64,000 nt of DNA from Sphaerochaeta sp. (GTDB taxonomy: Bacteria > Spirochaetota > Spirochaetia > Sphaerochaetales > Sphaerochaetaceae), in the NCBI GenBank assembly GCA_016342655.1, contig JAEINL010000011.1:1-64000 (forward strand), in the 5' to 3' direction. Shown here piece after piece: positions 26,744-35,700 of this stretch. The notes under the pieces are model-generated. The model searched no databases. It saw only the letters and a program-made list of their open reading frames with translations, and was not told the DNA's origin. Both the position numbers and the translations under genes were made by a program. The stretch's first letter is position 1; each line of letters starts with the position of its first letter.

Positions 26744-27940
26744 TCAAGAAAGAGTTGCAAGCACCTCATCCACAATTACCATGGCTTTTTCTATCTCACC
26801 GGTGCTAATTACCAACGGAGGTACAAAGCGCAGGACATCAGATCCTGCACTCAAGACCAAAAGGCCCTTGGCAAAGCAGGCCTCCACGACCTGTCTTGGG
26901 GGGATGGTCAAAGCCAGGCCGTTCATCAGGCCAAAGCCCCTGACCGCTGTGCAGAGAGTGGGATACTTGCTTCGTATCCCTTCAAGCCTCGTGCGTAGAT
27001 ATTCACCCTTCTCAGTCACTTCATTGCAGAGGCCTGTATCACCTAACCTATGGGCCATCTCACAAACGCCAGCGGCGGCAAGGGCATTGCCTCCGAAAGT
27101 AGAGGCATGGTCCCCTGGACCAAAAACACTGGCAACATCCTTATTGGTAAGCATTGCCCCACAAGGAACGCCCCCGGCAAGAGCCTTTGCCAGGGTAAGG
27201 ACATCGGGCTTCACCCCATAAAGCTGCCACGCAAAAGGCTTGCCACTTCTGCCCATCCCACACTGCACCTCATCAAAGATCAACAGGAGGTCATGCTCAT
27301 CACAGATTTCTCTCAAGCCTTGCAAGAAAGCCTTGGTTGCAGGGACAACGCCCCCTTCGCCCTGGATGGGCTCAACCAGGACAGCGCAGGTCTGTTTGGT
27401 TATAAGGGCTTTGACACTTTCCAAGTCATTGAAAACCGCATAGCGAAAGCCCTGGGGAAGCGGATCAAAATTCTGGTGGTATTTTGTCTGTCCTGTAGCG
27501 GTAACCGCCCCATAGGTCCTCCCATGGAAGGAGTCCTTCATCGTTATGATCTCCGTCCTTGCAGGTGAATCCCTATGGCCAAACTTTCGTGAAAGCTTCA
27601 GGGCAGCCTCATTGGCCTCAGCACCGCTGTTGCAGAAAAAGACCTTGTCCATCTCTGAGATCGTACAGAGAGACTTTGCCGCTTCGATGGCCTTTTCATT
27701 GTAATAGAGGTTCGAACAGTGTAGCAAACCACTATCGAGGACATCGGTGAGCGCCTTGGTAAGACCCGCATCGCCATAGCCCAAGGCATTGACGGCAATA
27801 CCTCCCACGAAATCCAGATACTCTTTACCTTCTACATCAGTAAGGGTGCAACCCTTCCCTTTAGCGAAGACTACGGGAACCTGACTGTATGTCTTGAGCA
27901 GGTAGCCTGTACCTTGTTCTATCATCTGTTGCATATTCAT
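26744..27940 (-). CDS. argD: Acetylornithine aminotransferase
   Basis: 398 residues, class III PLP aminotransferase. Seen: FCNSGAEANEAALKLSRKF (about 104-122), FDEVQCGMGRSGKPFAW with the PLP aspartate, and the Schiff-base lysine in LTLAKALAGGVP (about residue 241). It makes N-acetylornithine from N-acetylglutamate semialdehyde, fourth step of arginine synthesis. Directly abuts argB (its ATG follows the argB stop with no gap), last of argC-argJ-argB-argD. Confidence 0.93.
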   Translation of the reverse strand: MNMQQMIEQGTGYLLKTYSQVPVVFAKGKGCTLTDVEGKEYLDFVGGIAVNALGYGDAGLTKALTDVLDSGLLHCSNLYYNEKAIEAAKSLCTISEMDKVFFCNSGAEANEAALKLSRKFGHRDSPARTEIITMKDSFHGRTYGAVTATGQTKYHQNFDPLPQGFRYAVFNDLESVKALITKQTCAVLVEPIQGEGGVVPATKAFLQGLREICDEHDLLLIFDEVQCGMGRSGKPFAWQLYGVKPDVLTLAKALAGGVPCGAMLTNKDVASVFGPGDHASTFGGNALAAAGVCEMAHRLGDTGLCNEVTEKGEYLRTRLEGIRSKYPTLCTAVRGFGLMNGLALTIPPRQVVEACFAKGLLVLSAGSDVLRFVPPLVISTGEIEKAMVIVDEVLATLS

Positions 27941-28825
27941 CTAGAGACTCTCCTTAGTGACCATGGTACCGATACCCTCTGTGGTGAAGATTTCGAGCAG
28001 GAGGGCATGGGGAACCCTGCCATCGAGCACGTGGACACTCTTCACCCCCTTATCCAGGGCATCGAGACAACACTGGACCTTGGGGATCATCCCACCAACA
28101 ATGGTCCCATCCTTGATATACCCAAGGGCTTCCAGTTCTGTGAGGGAGCTGAACAGGGTTGAAGCATCATCCTTGTCCTTCAAGATGCCTTCGACATCAG
28201 TAAGGAATATAAGCTTCTGGGCATCAAGGGCCCCTGCTACCGCACTGGCTGCATAGTCAGCGTTGACGTTGTAGGTATGGCTTTGGACATCGGTGCCCAC
28301 TGGGGAAAGGACAGGAACAAACCCCTTGTCGATCAAGGTATGCAACAAGGTAGTGTCCACGCTGTCAATCTGTCCTACAAACCCGAGATCCCTTCCCTTC
28401 TCGTCTTTCTTCTTGGAGCAAAGCAGGGTCCTCCCATCCTTGCCGCTTATGCCGACTGAGGGGATACCCACACTCTGCAAATTCTCCACCAGGCCCTTTC
28501 CAATGGAACCTGAAAGCACCATCTCAGCAATCTTGGCTGTCTCGGCATCGGTAACCCTAAGCCCATCGAGGAACTCAGTTTTCTTCCCCAACCTCTGTAA
28601 CAGGGATGTTATCTCATTCCCCCCACCATGCACCACCACAGGCTTCAGCCCGATATACTTGAGCATGGCGATGTCCTGGATGACCGAAGCGCACAAAGCC
28701 TCATCCACCATGGCGGAACCGCCATACTTCACCACCACCACACTCCCGGCAAACCGCCTTATATAGGGGATAGCCTCTACCAACACCTCAGCCTTGAGGA
28801 TCTCACTTTTCATCTTATGTATCAT
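27941..28825 (-). CDS. argB: Acetylglutamate kinase
   Basis: 294 residues. Amino-acid kinase fold: VVVKYGGSAM near residue 31, VVVHGGGNEI (about 63), and FLTDVEGIL with D-x-x-G. It phosphorylates N-acetylglutamate. ATG 28825 overlaps the argJ stop (ATGA); an in-frame ATG at 28813 is an alternative. Whether it is feedback-inhibited by arginine cannot be read with certainty; the N-terminal helix IPYIRRF, often present in arginine-sensitive enzymes, is there. Confidence 0.93.
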   Translation of the reverse strand: MIHKMKSEILKAEVLVEAIPYIRRFAGSVVVVKYGGSAMVDEALCASVIQDIAMLKYIGLKPVVVHGGGNEITSLLQRLGKKTEFLDGLRVTDAETAKIAEMVLSGSIGKGLVENLQSVGIPSVGISGKDGRTLLCSKKKDEKGRDLGFVGQIDSVDTTLLHTLIDKGFVPVLSPVGTDVQSHTYNVNADYAASAVAGALDAQKLIFLTDVEGILKDKDDASTLFSSLTELEALGYIKDGTIVGGMIPKVQCCLDALDKGVKSVHVLDGRVPHALLLEIFTTEGIGTMVTKESL

Positions 28826-30060
28826 CAGCTTCTATAGTCTCCATTAATGCGCACATACTCGTACGAGAGGTCACACCCCCAGGCAGTCCCTGTTCCTGGA
28901 CCATCACCAACCTTTGCATGCACCATCACCTCCCTCTCCAGGAGGATGGACTTCGCCTTTTTCTCATCAAAGGCAATAGGCTGTCCTCCCAAAAGGACAT
29001 CGATGCTGCCCTTTTCTGAGCTGAAGGAAAGATCTACCGTATTGGGATCAAAGGCAGAGCCACTGTAACCCATCGCACAGAGGATCCTGCCCCAGTTGGC
29101 ATCACTGCCAAAGAAGGCTGCCTTCACCAGGTTGCTCGATACCACCGAGCGGGCAAGACCTTGCGCGCTCGCCTTGTCCATAGCGCCAGTAACTGTCACT
29201 TCAATGAACTTCCCAGCTCCCTCACCATCACGCACTATTGCCTTGGCTAAAGCGGTATGGACAAAGAGAAAAGCTTCCTTGAAGCTATCCCATTCGGGAC
29301 TCTCCTCATGGATAAGGGGAGCACCACTTTGGGCATTGGCAAGAACCAGGACAGTGTCGTTGGTGGAGGTATCGCCATCGACACTGATCATATTGTAGGA
29401 ATCAACCACACTCTCCCCAAGAAGTGCCTGCAGGCTCTTCTTGGAAACCTTTGCATCGGTAGTGATGAAGCTGAGCATGGTGGCCATATTCGGGTGGATC
29501 ATCCCAGAACCCTTTGCCATACCTCCGATGCGCACTGCCTTATCCCCTATCATGACCTCGACAGCCACCTCTTTGGTGAAGGTGTCGGTAGTGCATATAG
29601 CCTGGGCAGCATCAAAGGCAGCCTCCTTGGTTGCCTTTAGGTTCTTGGTTATCTGTCCGATACCCTTTTCGATGATTTCCATGGGAAGGGGGACACCGAT
29701 GACCCCAGTGGAGCAGACCAACACTTCATTCGCTGTTGTGCCTAAGTTTCTCTCTGTAAGGCTCAGGGCAGCAAGGGAAGCCATCGAGCGGGTATCCCTA
29801 GATCCTTGCTCCCCTGTACATGCATTCGCATTCCCACTGTTGATCAGGATTGCCCTTACCGTTTCCTGGGTACGTACCAGGCTCTGGTCCCAGAGGACAG
29901 GGGCTGCCTTCACCAGATTGGTGGTAAAGGAACCTGCAAACGTGCACGGCCCCTCACTGACCACCAGGGCAAGATCCTTCTTCCGCTTCTTGAGGCCACA
30001 GGCTATGCCGTTGGCAAGAAATCCTGTAGCGGCAGTTATGCCGCCTTCAAGTATTTTCAT
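28825..30060 (-). CDS. argJ: Bifunctional glutamate N-acetyltransferase / N-acetylglutamate synthase
   Basis: 411 residues. The self-cleavage site is clear in AKGSGMIHPNMATMLSFITT: cleavage before Thr of ATML gives alpha and beta chains with Thr as nucleophile. Ornithine acetyltransferase recycles the acetyl group. No separate argA or argE is in the window, consistent with the cyclic pathway. Start at MKILEGG with GGAGAAATAACACC upstream; 13 bp after argC. Confidence 0.93.
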   Translation of the reverse strand: MKILEGGITAATGFLANGIACGLKKRKKDLALVVSEGPCTFAGSFTTNLVKAAPVLWDQSLVRTQETVRAILINSGNANACTGEQGSRDTRSMASLAALSLTERNLGTTANEVLVCSTGVIGVPLPMEIIEKGIGQITKNLKATKEAAFDAAQAICTTDTFTKEVAVEVMIGDKAVRIGGMAKGSGMIHPNMATMLSFITTDAKVSKKSLQALLGESVVDSYNMISVDGDTSTNDTVLVLANAQSGAPLIHEESPEWDSFKEAFLFVHTALAKAIVRDGEGAGKFIEVTVTGAMDKASAQGLARSVVSSNLVKAAFFGSDANWGRILCAMGYSGSAFDPNTVDLSFSSEKGSIDVLLGGQPIAFDEKKAKSILLEREVMVHAKVGDGPGTGTAWGCDLSYEYVRINGDYRS

Positions 30061-30073
30061 GGTGTTATTTCTC

Positions 30074-31114
30074 CTACAGGGGATTGACGACACTCGTCGC
30101 CAAGCCAGAATTTTCAGCAAAACCGAACCTGATATTCATATTCTGCACGGCCTGACCGCCAGCACCCTTGATAAGGTTGTCTATCGCCCCGATGGCGATG
30201 ACCCTTCGGGTCCTTGGGTCAACCTTCCAGCCAATGGCTGTGGTGTTGGTATTCCTGACAAACCGGGTCTCTGGCAGAGTCGATCCCATCAGACGGATAA
30301 AGTTCTCCTGTGCATACCATTTCATATAGGCTGCACGAATCTCCTCTTCTCCCACCCCCTCCTTGAGGTTTGCATAACAGGTAGAGAGAATTCCCCTGTT
30401 CATAGGGACCAGATGAGGGGTAAACTGTACAATGAGCTTCTCCCCTGCAAGAGCTGATAGTTCCTGTTCGATCTCAGGGGTGTGGCGATGGTTGGTCACG
30501 CCATAGGCCTTGAAGGACTCGTTGCATTCACAAAAAAGGGAATCGGTCTTCTCCACCCTTCCTGCACCCGTCACTCCACTGGCACTATCGATGATGATGG
30601 ATGTGGTATCAATCAGGTTCTCTGCCACCAAGGGAGCCAAGGTCAGAATAGAGCAGGTGGTATAGCATCCGGGGTTTGCAATGAGGTTTGCCTGGGAAAC
30701 CTCCTTGCGCTTCAGTTCAGATAAGCCATACACCGCTTCTTTCAGGAGGTTGGCACTACCATGTTCGCACTTGTACCACTGCGTATAGACGGAGGCATCG
30801 CTCAGGCGATAGTCAGAGCCGAGGTCTATGACGACACAACGCTTCAGAATCTCAGGGGTGACTAGCTTGCTTGCAAGGCCATGGGGAAGAGCAAGAAATA
30901 GGACAGAGCAACGCTTGCTTGCTTTTTCCAGGTCCTCCTCTTCCAATACCAGGTCACAAGAGCCTTCCATCGAAGGGTATATAGAGGAAAAACGCTTTCC
31001 CACATATGAGTGTGAAGCGAGATACGTGAGTGAGACATGGGGATGATTAACAAGCAAAGAGACCAGTTGGGCTCCTGCATATCCTGTAGAGCCGATGACA
31101 CCGGCAGTAACCAT
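30074..31114 (-). CDS. argC: N-acetyl-gamma-glutamyl-phosphate reductase
   Basis: 346 residues. Rossmann start VTAGVIGSTGYAGAQLVSLL, catalytic cysteine in NPGCYTTCSILTLAP (about 147), and HRHTPEIEQEL. It reduces acetylglutamyl phosphate with NADPH. First gene of the operon; the ATG at 31114 is fixed by GGAGG five bases before, making the in-frame TTG at 31126 unlikely. Confidence 0.94.
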   Translation of the reverse strand: MVTAGVIGSTGYAGAQLVSLLVNHPHVSLTYLASHSYVGKRFSSIYPSMEGSCDLVLEEEDLEKASKRCSVLFLALPHGLASKLVTPEILKRCVVIDLGSDYRLSDASVYTQWYKCEHGSANLLKEAVYGLSELKRKEVSQANLIANPGCYTTCSILTLAPLVAENLIDTTSIIIDSASGVTGAGRVEKTDSLFCECNESFKAYGVTNHRHTPEIEQELSALAGEKLIVQFTPHLVPMNRGILSTCYANLKEGVGEEEIRAAYMKWYAQENFIRLMGSTLPETRFVRNTNTTAIGWKVDPRTRRVIAIGAIDNLIKGAGGQAVQNMNIRFGFAENSGLATSVVNPL

Positions 31115-31135
31115 AGCTTCCTCCAAAGAGAATAT

Positions 31136-31194
31136 TTGGTATAATTATACAGAAATATACAATCATTACTAGATTCTATGCATAAACTTTCATA
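31136..31194 (-). promoter_or_regulatory. Candidate ArgR boxes and -10 upstream of argC
   Basis: Two 18-bp stretches resemble the ARG box: one around GGTATAATTATACA (31138-31151), overlapping a perfect -10 TATAAT on the minus strand, and TATGCATAAACTTTCATA (31177-31194). They agree with most of the wNTGAATwwwwATTCANw consensus on the minus strand. No good -35 is seen. No argR gene is in the window, so the regulator is inferred. Confidence 0.4.
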
Positions 31195-31262
31195 ATCATT
31201 GTATAAATATGTACGTTTCTTTTCTGATTGCAAAGAGAAAAAGCTCAAAGCATAGGTATTCG

Positions 31263-31637
31263 TTAGGCTTGTCTCGTATGCAGAATTGCTATACCCACAC
31301 TTAGTGCAACAAGCTGGGAGAAGTAGTAGCATCCGGTGACGACCCAACCGAATACAGTCTTTGGATTGCTTGCGAGGAAACAGACTACCATAGAGAGGGT
31401 GGCAACACCAGAGAAGATACTCATGGGGAGGGTGAATTTTGCAGACACTAGGGAACCAACCACCAGCAGGACCAGACCAATGAGGGAGAGAAGAGCATAC
31501 CCCATCTCTTGCAGAACGCTTCCCTCGCTACCCTTTCCGAGCAGGGCTCCGATGAAAAAAAAGAGCAGGGGTGTAAGTAGGGAAAAGCCTACGAGCATCA
31601 CCCCTGCTGAGAGGAGGATTGTCCCGGCATTCTTCAT
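31263..31637 (-). CDS. Small four-helix membrane protein
   Basis: 124 residues with four hydrophobic segments (about 5-30, 45-65, 75-90 and 95-118) and no recognised domain. ATG overlaps the stop of the cytidylate-kinase-like gene by four bases, so it is translationally coupled to it. Function unknown; presumably linked to the kinase-like protein. Confidence 0.6.
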   Translation of the reverse strand: MKNAGTILLSAGVMLVGFSLLTPLLFFFIGALLGKGSEGSVLQEMGYALLSLIGLVLLVVGSLVSAKFTLPMSIFSGVATLSMVVCFLASNPKTVFGWVVTGCYYFSQLVALSVGIAILHTRQA

Positions 31638-32281
31638 AACGTTGCCAGCATCTTCTCTACATGATTGAACAGCAAGGATTCGACCTCAATCGAACGCACT
31701 GTGCGTTCGATACCAAAGCGCTTGTTCTTCATAAGTGAGGTATATGCAGAAGCGATACAGGGGACGGCATCGTCAGCTTTGATAAAATCTGTGTTCAAGA
31801 CAATGTCATACATGCTTGCATCGTTTGCATCGAATTTCAGATCCGATTCTATGAACGAGGTGCGGGTCTGGTCAAACTTGCGTAACAGCTCTTCCCCTTC
31901 AGGCCTCTTCAACCCATGCTCCTTCATCTTCCTTTCAACCCGTAGGTCAAAAGGGGCTTGGACACGAACATTGAGCACATCCGAATAGCCCTGAAAGAGG
32001 CCAAAGCCACCCCGACCAAGCATAACAACATCGCCTACCTTGGCAATAGCATTCATAGCCCGGATGAGAAAATCGACGGTGAGTCCTCTTTGCTGGTCAA
32101 AGCGTTCCCAGAAATTCGGTTTGGAATCGTAGACCTCATCAAAAGAACTGAAGCCATACTCTCGCATAATCTTGCCGAGTTCCTGCTTGTCCACATACCT
32201 GAGACCCAGGTCTTTGGCAAGTTTCTTTCCTATATAGGTCCCTTCGCTTCCCATCTGACGCGAAATGGTAATGACGCCCAT
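31634..32281 (-). CDS. Cytidylate kinase-like family protein
   Basis: 215 residues. Start ITISRQMGSEGTYIGKKLAK is the P-loop-like start of the cytidylate kinase-like family (AAA/NK superfamily; G-S-x-G-x-x-I-G-K), followed by LGLRYVDKQ. LGRGGFGLFQGYSDVLNVRV and a DLRVERKMKE lid-like helix follow. The loop lacks a canonical GxGKS/T, so it may phosphorylate another substrate or act as a sensor. The start at 32281 is fixed by GGAGGTG. Longer in-frame extension upstream is repeat copy 3 translated and is not real. Confidence 0.75.
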   Translation of the reverse strand: MGVITISRQMGSEGTYIGKKLAKDLGLRYVDKQELGKIMREYGFSSFDEVYDSKPNFWERFDQQRGLTVDFLIRAMNAIAKVGDVVMLGRGGFGLFQGYSDVLNVRVQAPFDLRVERKMKEHGLKRPEGEELLRKFDQTRTSFIESDLKFDANDASMYDIVLNTDFIKADDAVPCIASAYTSLMKNKRFGIERTVRSIEVESLLFNHVEKMLATL

Positions 32282-32311
32282 ACACACCTCCTTGGTATTG
32301 TGCGAACGATT

Positions 32312-32470
32312 AATGAAAGGTATCAATACCCCCAGGGCAAGCCCTGGAAAGAGGAGGCGTTGCCTCCTTTTCCGAGCCAAGGGGTTCACGTATCTCACCT
32401 TGCTTTCCCAGCACTCGCTCGGTAATGGAAACATGGTAATGCTTCCACTACTCTCGCTTCGTTGGGGAAT
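32312..32470 (+). repeat. Multi-hairpin dispersed repeat, copy 3
   Basis: About 159 bp, from AATGAAAGGTATC to CGCTTCGTTGGGGAAT, 30 bp upstream of the cytidylate-kinase-like start codon. All four proximal hairpins are present; the fourth is GAGCC-AAGG-GGTTC (one G-T pair). The fifth region differs from copy 2 by GGAAACATGGTAATGCTTCC, with only its ends pairing. Intergenic and possibly part of the kinase leader or promoter region in reverse orientation. Confidence 0.9.
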
Positions 32471-32542
32471 CAAATCACACCTATAGGGTAAACAGTGCAC
32501 TAGGCGCTGTCAAGGAAGCGAGGAGGCTTTGGGTGTTGTTTT

Positions 32543-34558
32543 TCAGGAAAGGGATTCCCAGTCGATATTGAGGACTTTCTCAACGAAGAGCTTGGCAAGA
32601 GTGGGATCAAACTGTGTCCCCGCATGCTTTTTCAGCTCTCTTGCTGCTTCCTTTGGAGTAACCCTCTCACGATAGGTCCGCTCCGCTGTCATTGCATCAA
32701 AGGAGTCTGCAATAGTCACGATCCTCGACTGTAAGGGAATATCAAGACCCTTGAGGCCTTTGGGATAGCCCTTGCCGTCAATACGCTCATGGTGGGCAAG
32801 CACATAGGAGGCAAGGCCAGACATATCTTCGACTGAGAAAAGGATGCGGTATCCGATTTCGGGATGCCGCTTCATCTCCTGCCACTCCTTGTCAGTAAGC
32901 TTGCCCTCCTTGTTGAGGATGGACTCGCTGATGGCAATCTTACCGATGTCATGCATAAGACCAAGCAACTTCATCTCCGATACCTGCCACTCAGTCATCT
33001 CAAGGGCTTTGGCAAGCGCTTCACAAAAATCACTTACACGACGGGAGTGAAGCTCTTCACGTTTATTTTTCTCATGCAAGGTGTTGATGATGGCATAGAC
33101 TGCACGCCCACGCATATGGGAGGTCTCCATGAGCTTACGTGTATTGACATCCTTTTCGGCAACCTTGATAACCTCATTGATGTCATCATCTGTGGTGGCC
33201 ATCTCACACAAGCCGAAGCTGACAGAAACTCTTACCGAATCCATGACCAACAACTCAGAAACTTGCTCGCGGATGTCTCGGATGATGAGTTCAGCTTCCT
33301 TGGCCGTGGTATTGAAGAATACCACAGCCACCTCATCACCACCGACTCGTGAAGCATAGTTTCCTTGCCCAATCTTGTCCTTGATGATAGATGAAATTCT
33401 TTGCAGCAACAGGTTCCCCTGGTTCCTTCCGAATGCCTCATTGATGATCCTCAGACCATTCACATCACCGAAGGCCACAGTAAGGGGCAGGCTTCCTTTT
33501 GAGCCTAAGGTGTTCACATGCTCTTCAAAATGAGTCCTGTTATAGAACCCAGTCAGTGCATCATGGGTGCTGGCATAGAGGACCTTGTCCTCTTCACTCT
33601 TACGCTCTGAAACGTCAATGGTCATACACAAGGACTCTTGGGTATCTTTATCAGAGGGATCGAAGACACAGAGGGAAAGGTTTCCCCATACGACAGTGCC
33701 ATCCTTTCTGATGAACCGCTTGTCAAAGTTGAAAGGCCCCTTTTCTCCAAGACGCATCTTCTCTGTTATACCGGCTGAAAAGGCTTTGTCATCGGGATGG
33801 GTGAACTTGTCCCAGGTGATGCCAACAAGATCTTCACGTTCCAGGCCAAGAAAATCAAGATAGCTCTGGTTGATGCTTGTGATCTCACCTGTGATGAGGT
33901 TTGTGAGGGACATGCCGATGGGAGACTGTTCGAATATGGTCTTGAACTGGCGTTCACTCTTTCGCAGTTCGCTGAGGGTAGCCATCCTGTTAGCCTGACT
34001 GAATAGCAACAGGGACAGAAGGGAGAACCCGATGGGATAGTAGACGAGGATAGGAACAGCCAAGGATTGAAACACTGTACGTTGGAGTTCCTTAGGAAGC
34101 AGAAACATGCATAGATACATTCCAAGGTGGATCGCAAAACCAACAAGAAAGAATTCAAAGCCCAGATATTGCTGTCGGATCGAAACTTTCTTAAAGCGAA
34201 GCTTGCGCCAGAGGCTTCCTATGGAAAAAGAGACAAAGATGACTGCCACTCCTGTAAGGGTGCCTGCTCCCCCAAGGAAAATCCTAAAAAGGGCCATTAT
34301 AAGTGCCCCAATGAGGGAAGGGACAAGGCCAAAGATCATTGCACTAACCCCGACTATGATCGAGCGAGAATCAAACTGCACCTCTCCCTGCTCGAGGACC
34401 ATGGGATTGAGCATGATAAAAACACCCAGAAGACCAATGGCGATACCGGTAAAAAAAGAATGGGAGAAAAGCTTCGTATAGTTCTTAAAAGGATAGGTTG
34501 CATACACCACGCTGAGGGCGAGAAGCAACAAGATGTTAAAGACTATATCTATTACCAT
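32543..34558 (-). CDS. 5TM-sensor protein with PAS, degenerate GGDEF and HD-GYP domains
   Basis: About 671 residues. The N-terminal 190 residues form five to six membrane helices of the 5TMR-LYT type (IIVGVSAMIFGLVPSLIGAL; GGAGTLTGVAVIF). PAS follows (about 205-325), then GGDEF-like with RVGGDEV, where the final Phe is Val, and HD-GYP with HDIGKI and HHERIDGKGYP intact. It is probably a c-di-GMP phosphodiesterase with a weakened or regulatory GGDEF domain. ATG 34558 overlaps the upstream diguanylate cyclase stop (TGATG), so synthesis and breakdown enzymes are co-expressed. Confidence 0.88.
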   Translation of the reverse strand: MVIDIVFNILLLLALSVVYATYPFKNYTKLFSHSFFTGIAIGLLGVFIMLNPMVLEQGEVQFDSRSIIVGVSAMIFGLVPSLIGALIMALFRIFLGGAGTLTGVAVIFVSFSIGSLWRKLRFKKVSIRQQYLGFEFFLVGFAIHLGMYLCMFLLPKELQRTVFQSLAVPILVYYPIGFSLLSLLLFSQANRMATLSELRKSERQFKTIFEQSPIGMSLTNLITGEITSINQSYLDFLGLEREDLVGITWDKFTHPDDKAFSAGITEKMRLGEKGPFNFDKRFIRKDGTVVWGNLSLCVFDPSDKDTQESLCMTIDVSERKSEEDKVLYASTHDALTGFYNRTHFEEHVNTLGSKGSLPLTVAFGDVNGLRIINEAFGRNQGNLLLQRISSIIKDKIGQGNYASRVGGDEVAVVFFNTTAKEAELIIRDIREQVSELLVMDSVRVSVSFGLCEMATTDDDINEVIKVAEKDVNTRKLMETSHMRGRAVYAIINTLHEKNKREELHSRRVSDFCEALAKALEMTEWQVSEMKLLGLMHDIGKIAISESILNKEGKLTDKEWQEMKRHPEIGYRILFSVEDMSGLASYVLAHHERIDGKGYPKGLKGLDIPLQSRIVTIADSFDAMTAERTYRERVTPKEAARELKKHAGTQFDPTLAKLFVEKVLNIDWESLS

Positions 34559-35487
34559 CACAAGCCCTCCCCATCTTCAAAGAGGACAACCCTATTCCTA
34601 CCCTGTTTCTTTGCTTTATAGAGAGCCTTGTCTGCCCACCCGACCAAATCGTCGATATCTTTACTTAGAGTAGAAGCGGCAGCAACTCCTATGCTGCTAC
34701 AGACAGGGATACTGATCCCTTCATACATGAACTGATGCTCTTGCACTGCAAGGCGCAGTTCATTGCTCATCTCTACCACCTGGGTTGTGGGCATTCCGAC
34801 AAGGGAGATGATGAACTCGTCCCCTCCCAAACGGGCTATGGTATGGGTATGCTTCAGAACCTGATGGACGACAGAGGCGAAATCCTTGAGGATGGCATCC
34901 CCTGCAAGATGGCCGTAGAGGTCATTGACCAATTTGAAGTGGTCGAGGTCACAAAGGAGGACATGGACAGAAGTCCCCTTAGCATAATGGTCCTCAAGCT
35001 CTTCGGCTATGCGCTCCATGAAGTACCGACGGTTTGCCAAGGAAGTGAGGGGGTCAAGGTACGAAAGCTCCCTGAGTCGCTTTTGCAACACCTTACGTTC
35101 GGTTATGTTTATTATCATCGCTGTTACAACACGATAGCCTTGATAAGGATTTGGCATAGGGTACATGCGTGCTTCAAACCACTGCATCCCTCCTGGCCCG
35201 TTGAACGTGGGAAGGTCGACCTTGTCAGTCGCAAGCTGGTATTCAAAACAATTGAGAATATCGCCAGATAAGGTTTCTCGGATCTTTTGCATGAAAAAAT
35301 CAGCAAAAGCCTTCTCCATGAACTGGTAGATATTCTTCCCTTTCATAGGTTTCCCATCGTCATAGAGGGTGCGTTCGGTCCCGCCAAGCACCTCTAGGTA
35401 GGTCCCTTCCTCAGTGATGATGAAAAATGGGTCTGGGATGGTATTGAACAGGGAGAGCGACAAATCTGTCAAGAATGATGATTCCAT
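34558..35487 (-). CDS. PAS-GGDEF diguanylate cyclase
   Basis: 309 residues, no membrane segment. PAS domain 5-130 (SLFNTIPDPFFIITEEGTY; ITERKVLQKRLREL) and GGDEF 140-305 with LSYLDPLTSLANRRYFMERI and an intact RLGGDEF. An RxxD-type inhibitory site is not apparent at the expected place. Start fixed by GGAAGG ten bases before ATG 35487. Coupled to the HD-GYP protein downstream. Confidence 0.88.
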   Translation of the reverse strand: MESSFLTDLSLSLFNTIPDPFFIITEEGTYLEVLGGTERTLYDDGKPMKGKNIYQFMEKAFADFFMQKIRETLSGDILNCFEYQLATDKVDLPTFNGPGGMQWFEARMYPMPNPYQGYRVVTAMIINITERKVLQKRLRELSYLDPLTSLANRRYFMERIAEELEDHYAKGTSVHVLLCDLDHFKLVNDLYGHLAGDAILKDFASVVHQVLKHTHTIARLGGDEFIISLVGMPTTQVVEMSNELRLAVQEHQFMYEGISIPVCSSIGVAAASTLSKDIDDLVGWADKALYKAKKQGRNRVVLFEDGEGL

Positions 35488-35581
35488 GCAACCTTCCTTT
35501 TTATAAGGATACCAAGCATATGGGAATAAAGCTAGAACTACCTCCCCTTTCTTTCTTTTTTCTTTTTGCAATATCATAGAG

Positions 35582-35675
35582 AAAGGGGCTTTTCCCTTGG
35601 GAAAAGCCCCAAAGCAGAGAGAAAATTACGTACAATCCATTTTCATGTAAGCAAGTGCCTATACTGAATACAGCA
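35582..35675. repeat. 94-bp direct repeat, left copy (glnN 3'-end duplicate)
   Basis: Matches 43997-44090 over 94 bp without gaps and with about four mismatches. It carries the last codons of glnN (Leu-Tyr-Ser-Val-stop on the minus strand), the region after the stop, and the terminator hairpin. It bounds the ABC transport operon on the left. Confidence 0.9.
35585..35610 (-). terminator. Terminator of the ABC-transporter/BtpA operon
   Basis: GGGGCTTTTCCC-(TT)-GGGAAAAGCCCC, a perfect 12-bp stem, followed on the minus strand by TTTCTCTATG. It is part of the duplicated glnN segment. Confidence 0.75.
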
Positions 35676-35700
35676 TTAAATTCTTTGTAGGTTATTATTC

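Noticed and set aside
32282-32500. N-terminal extension of the cytidylate-kinase-like gene
   Set aside because: The extension is repeat copy 3 read in reverse; the ATG at 32281 has a strong ribosome site and matches the conserved protein start.
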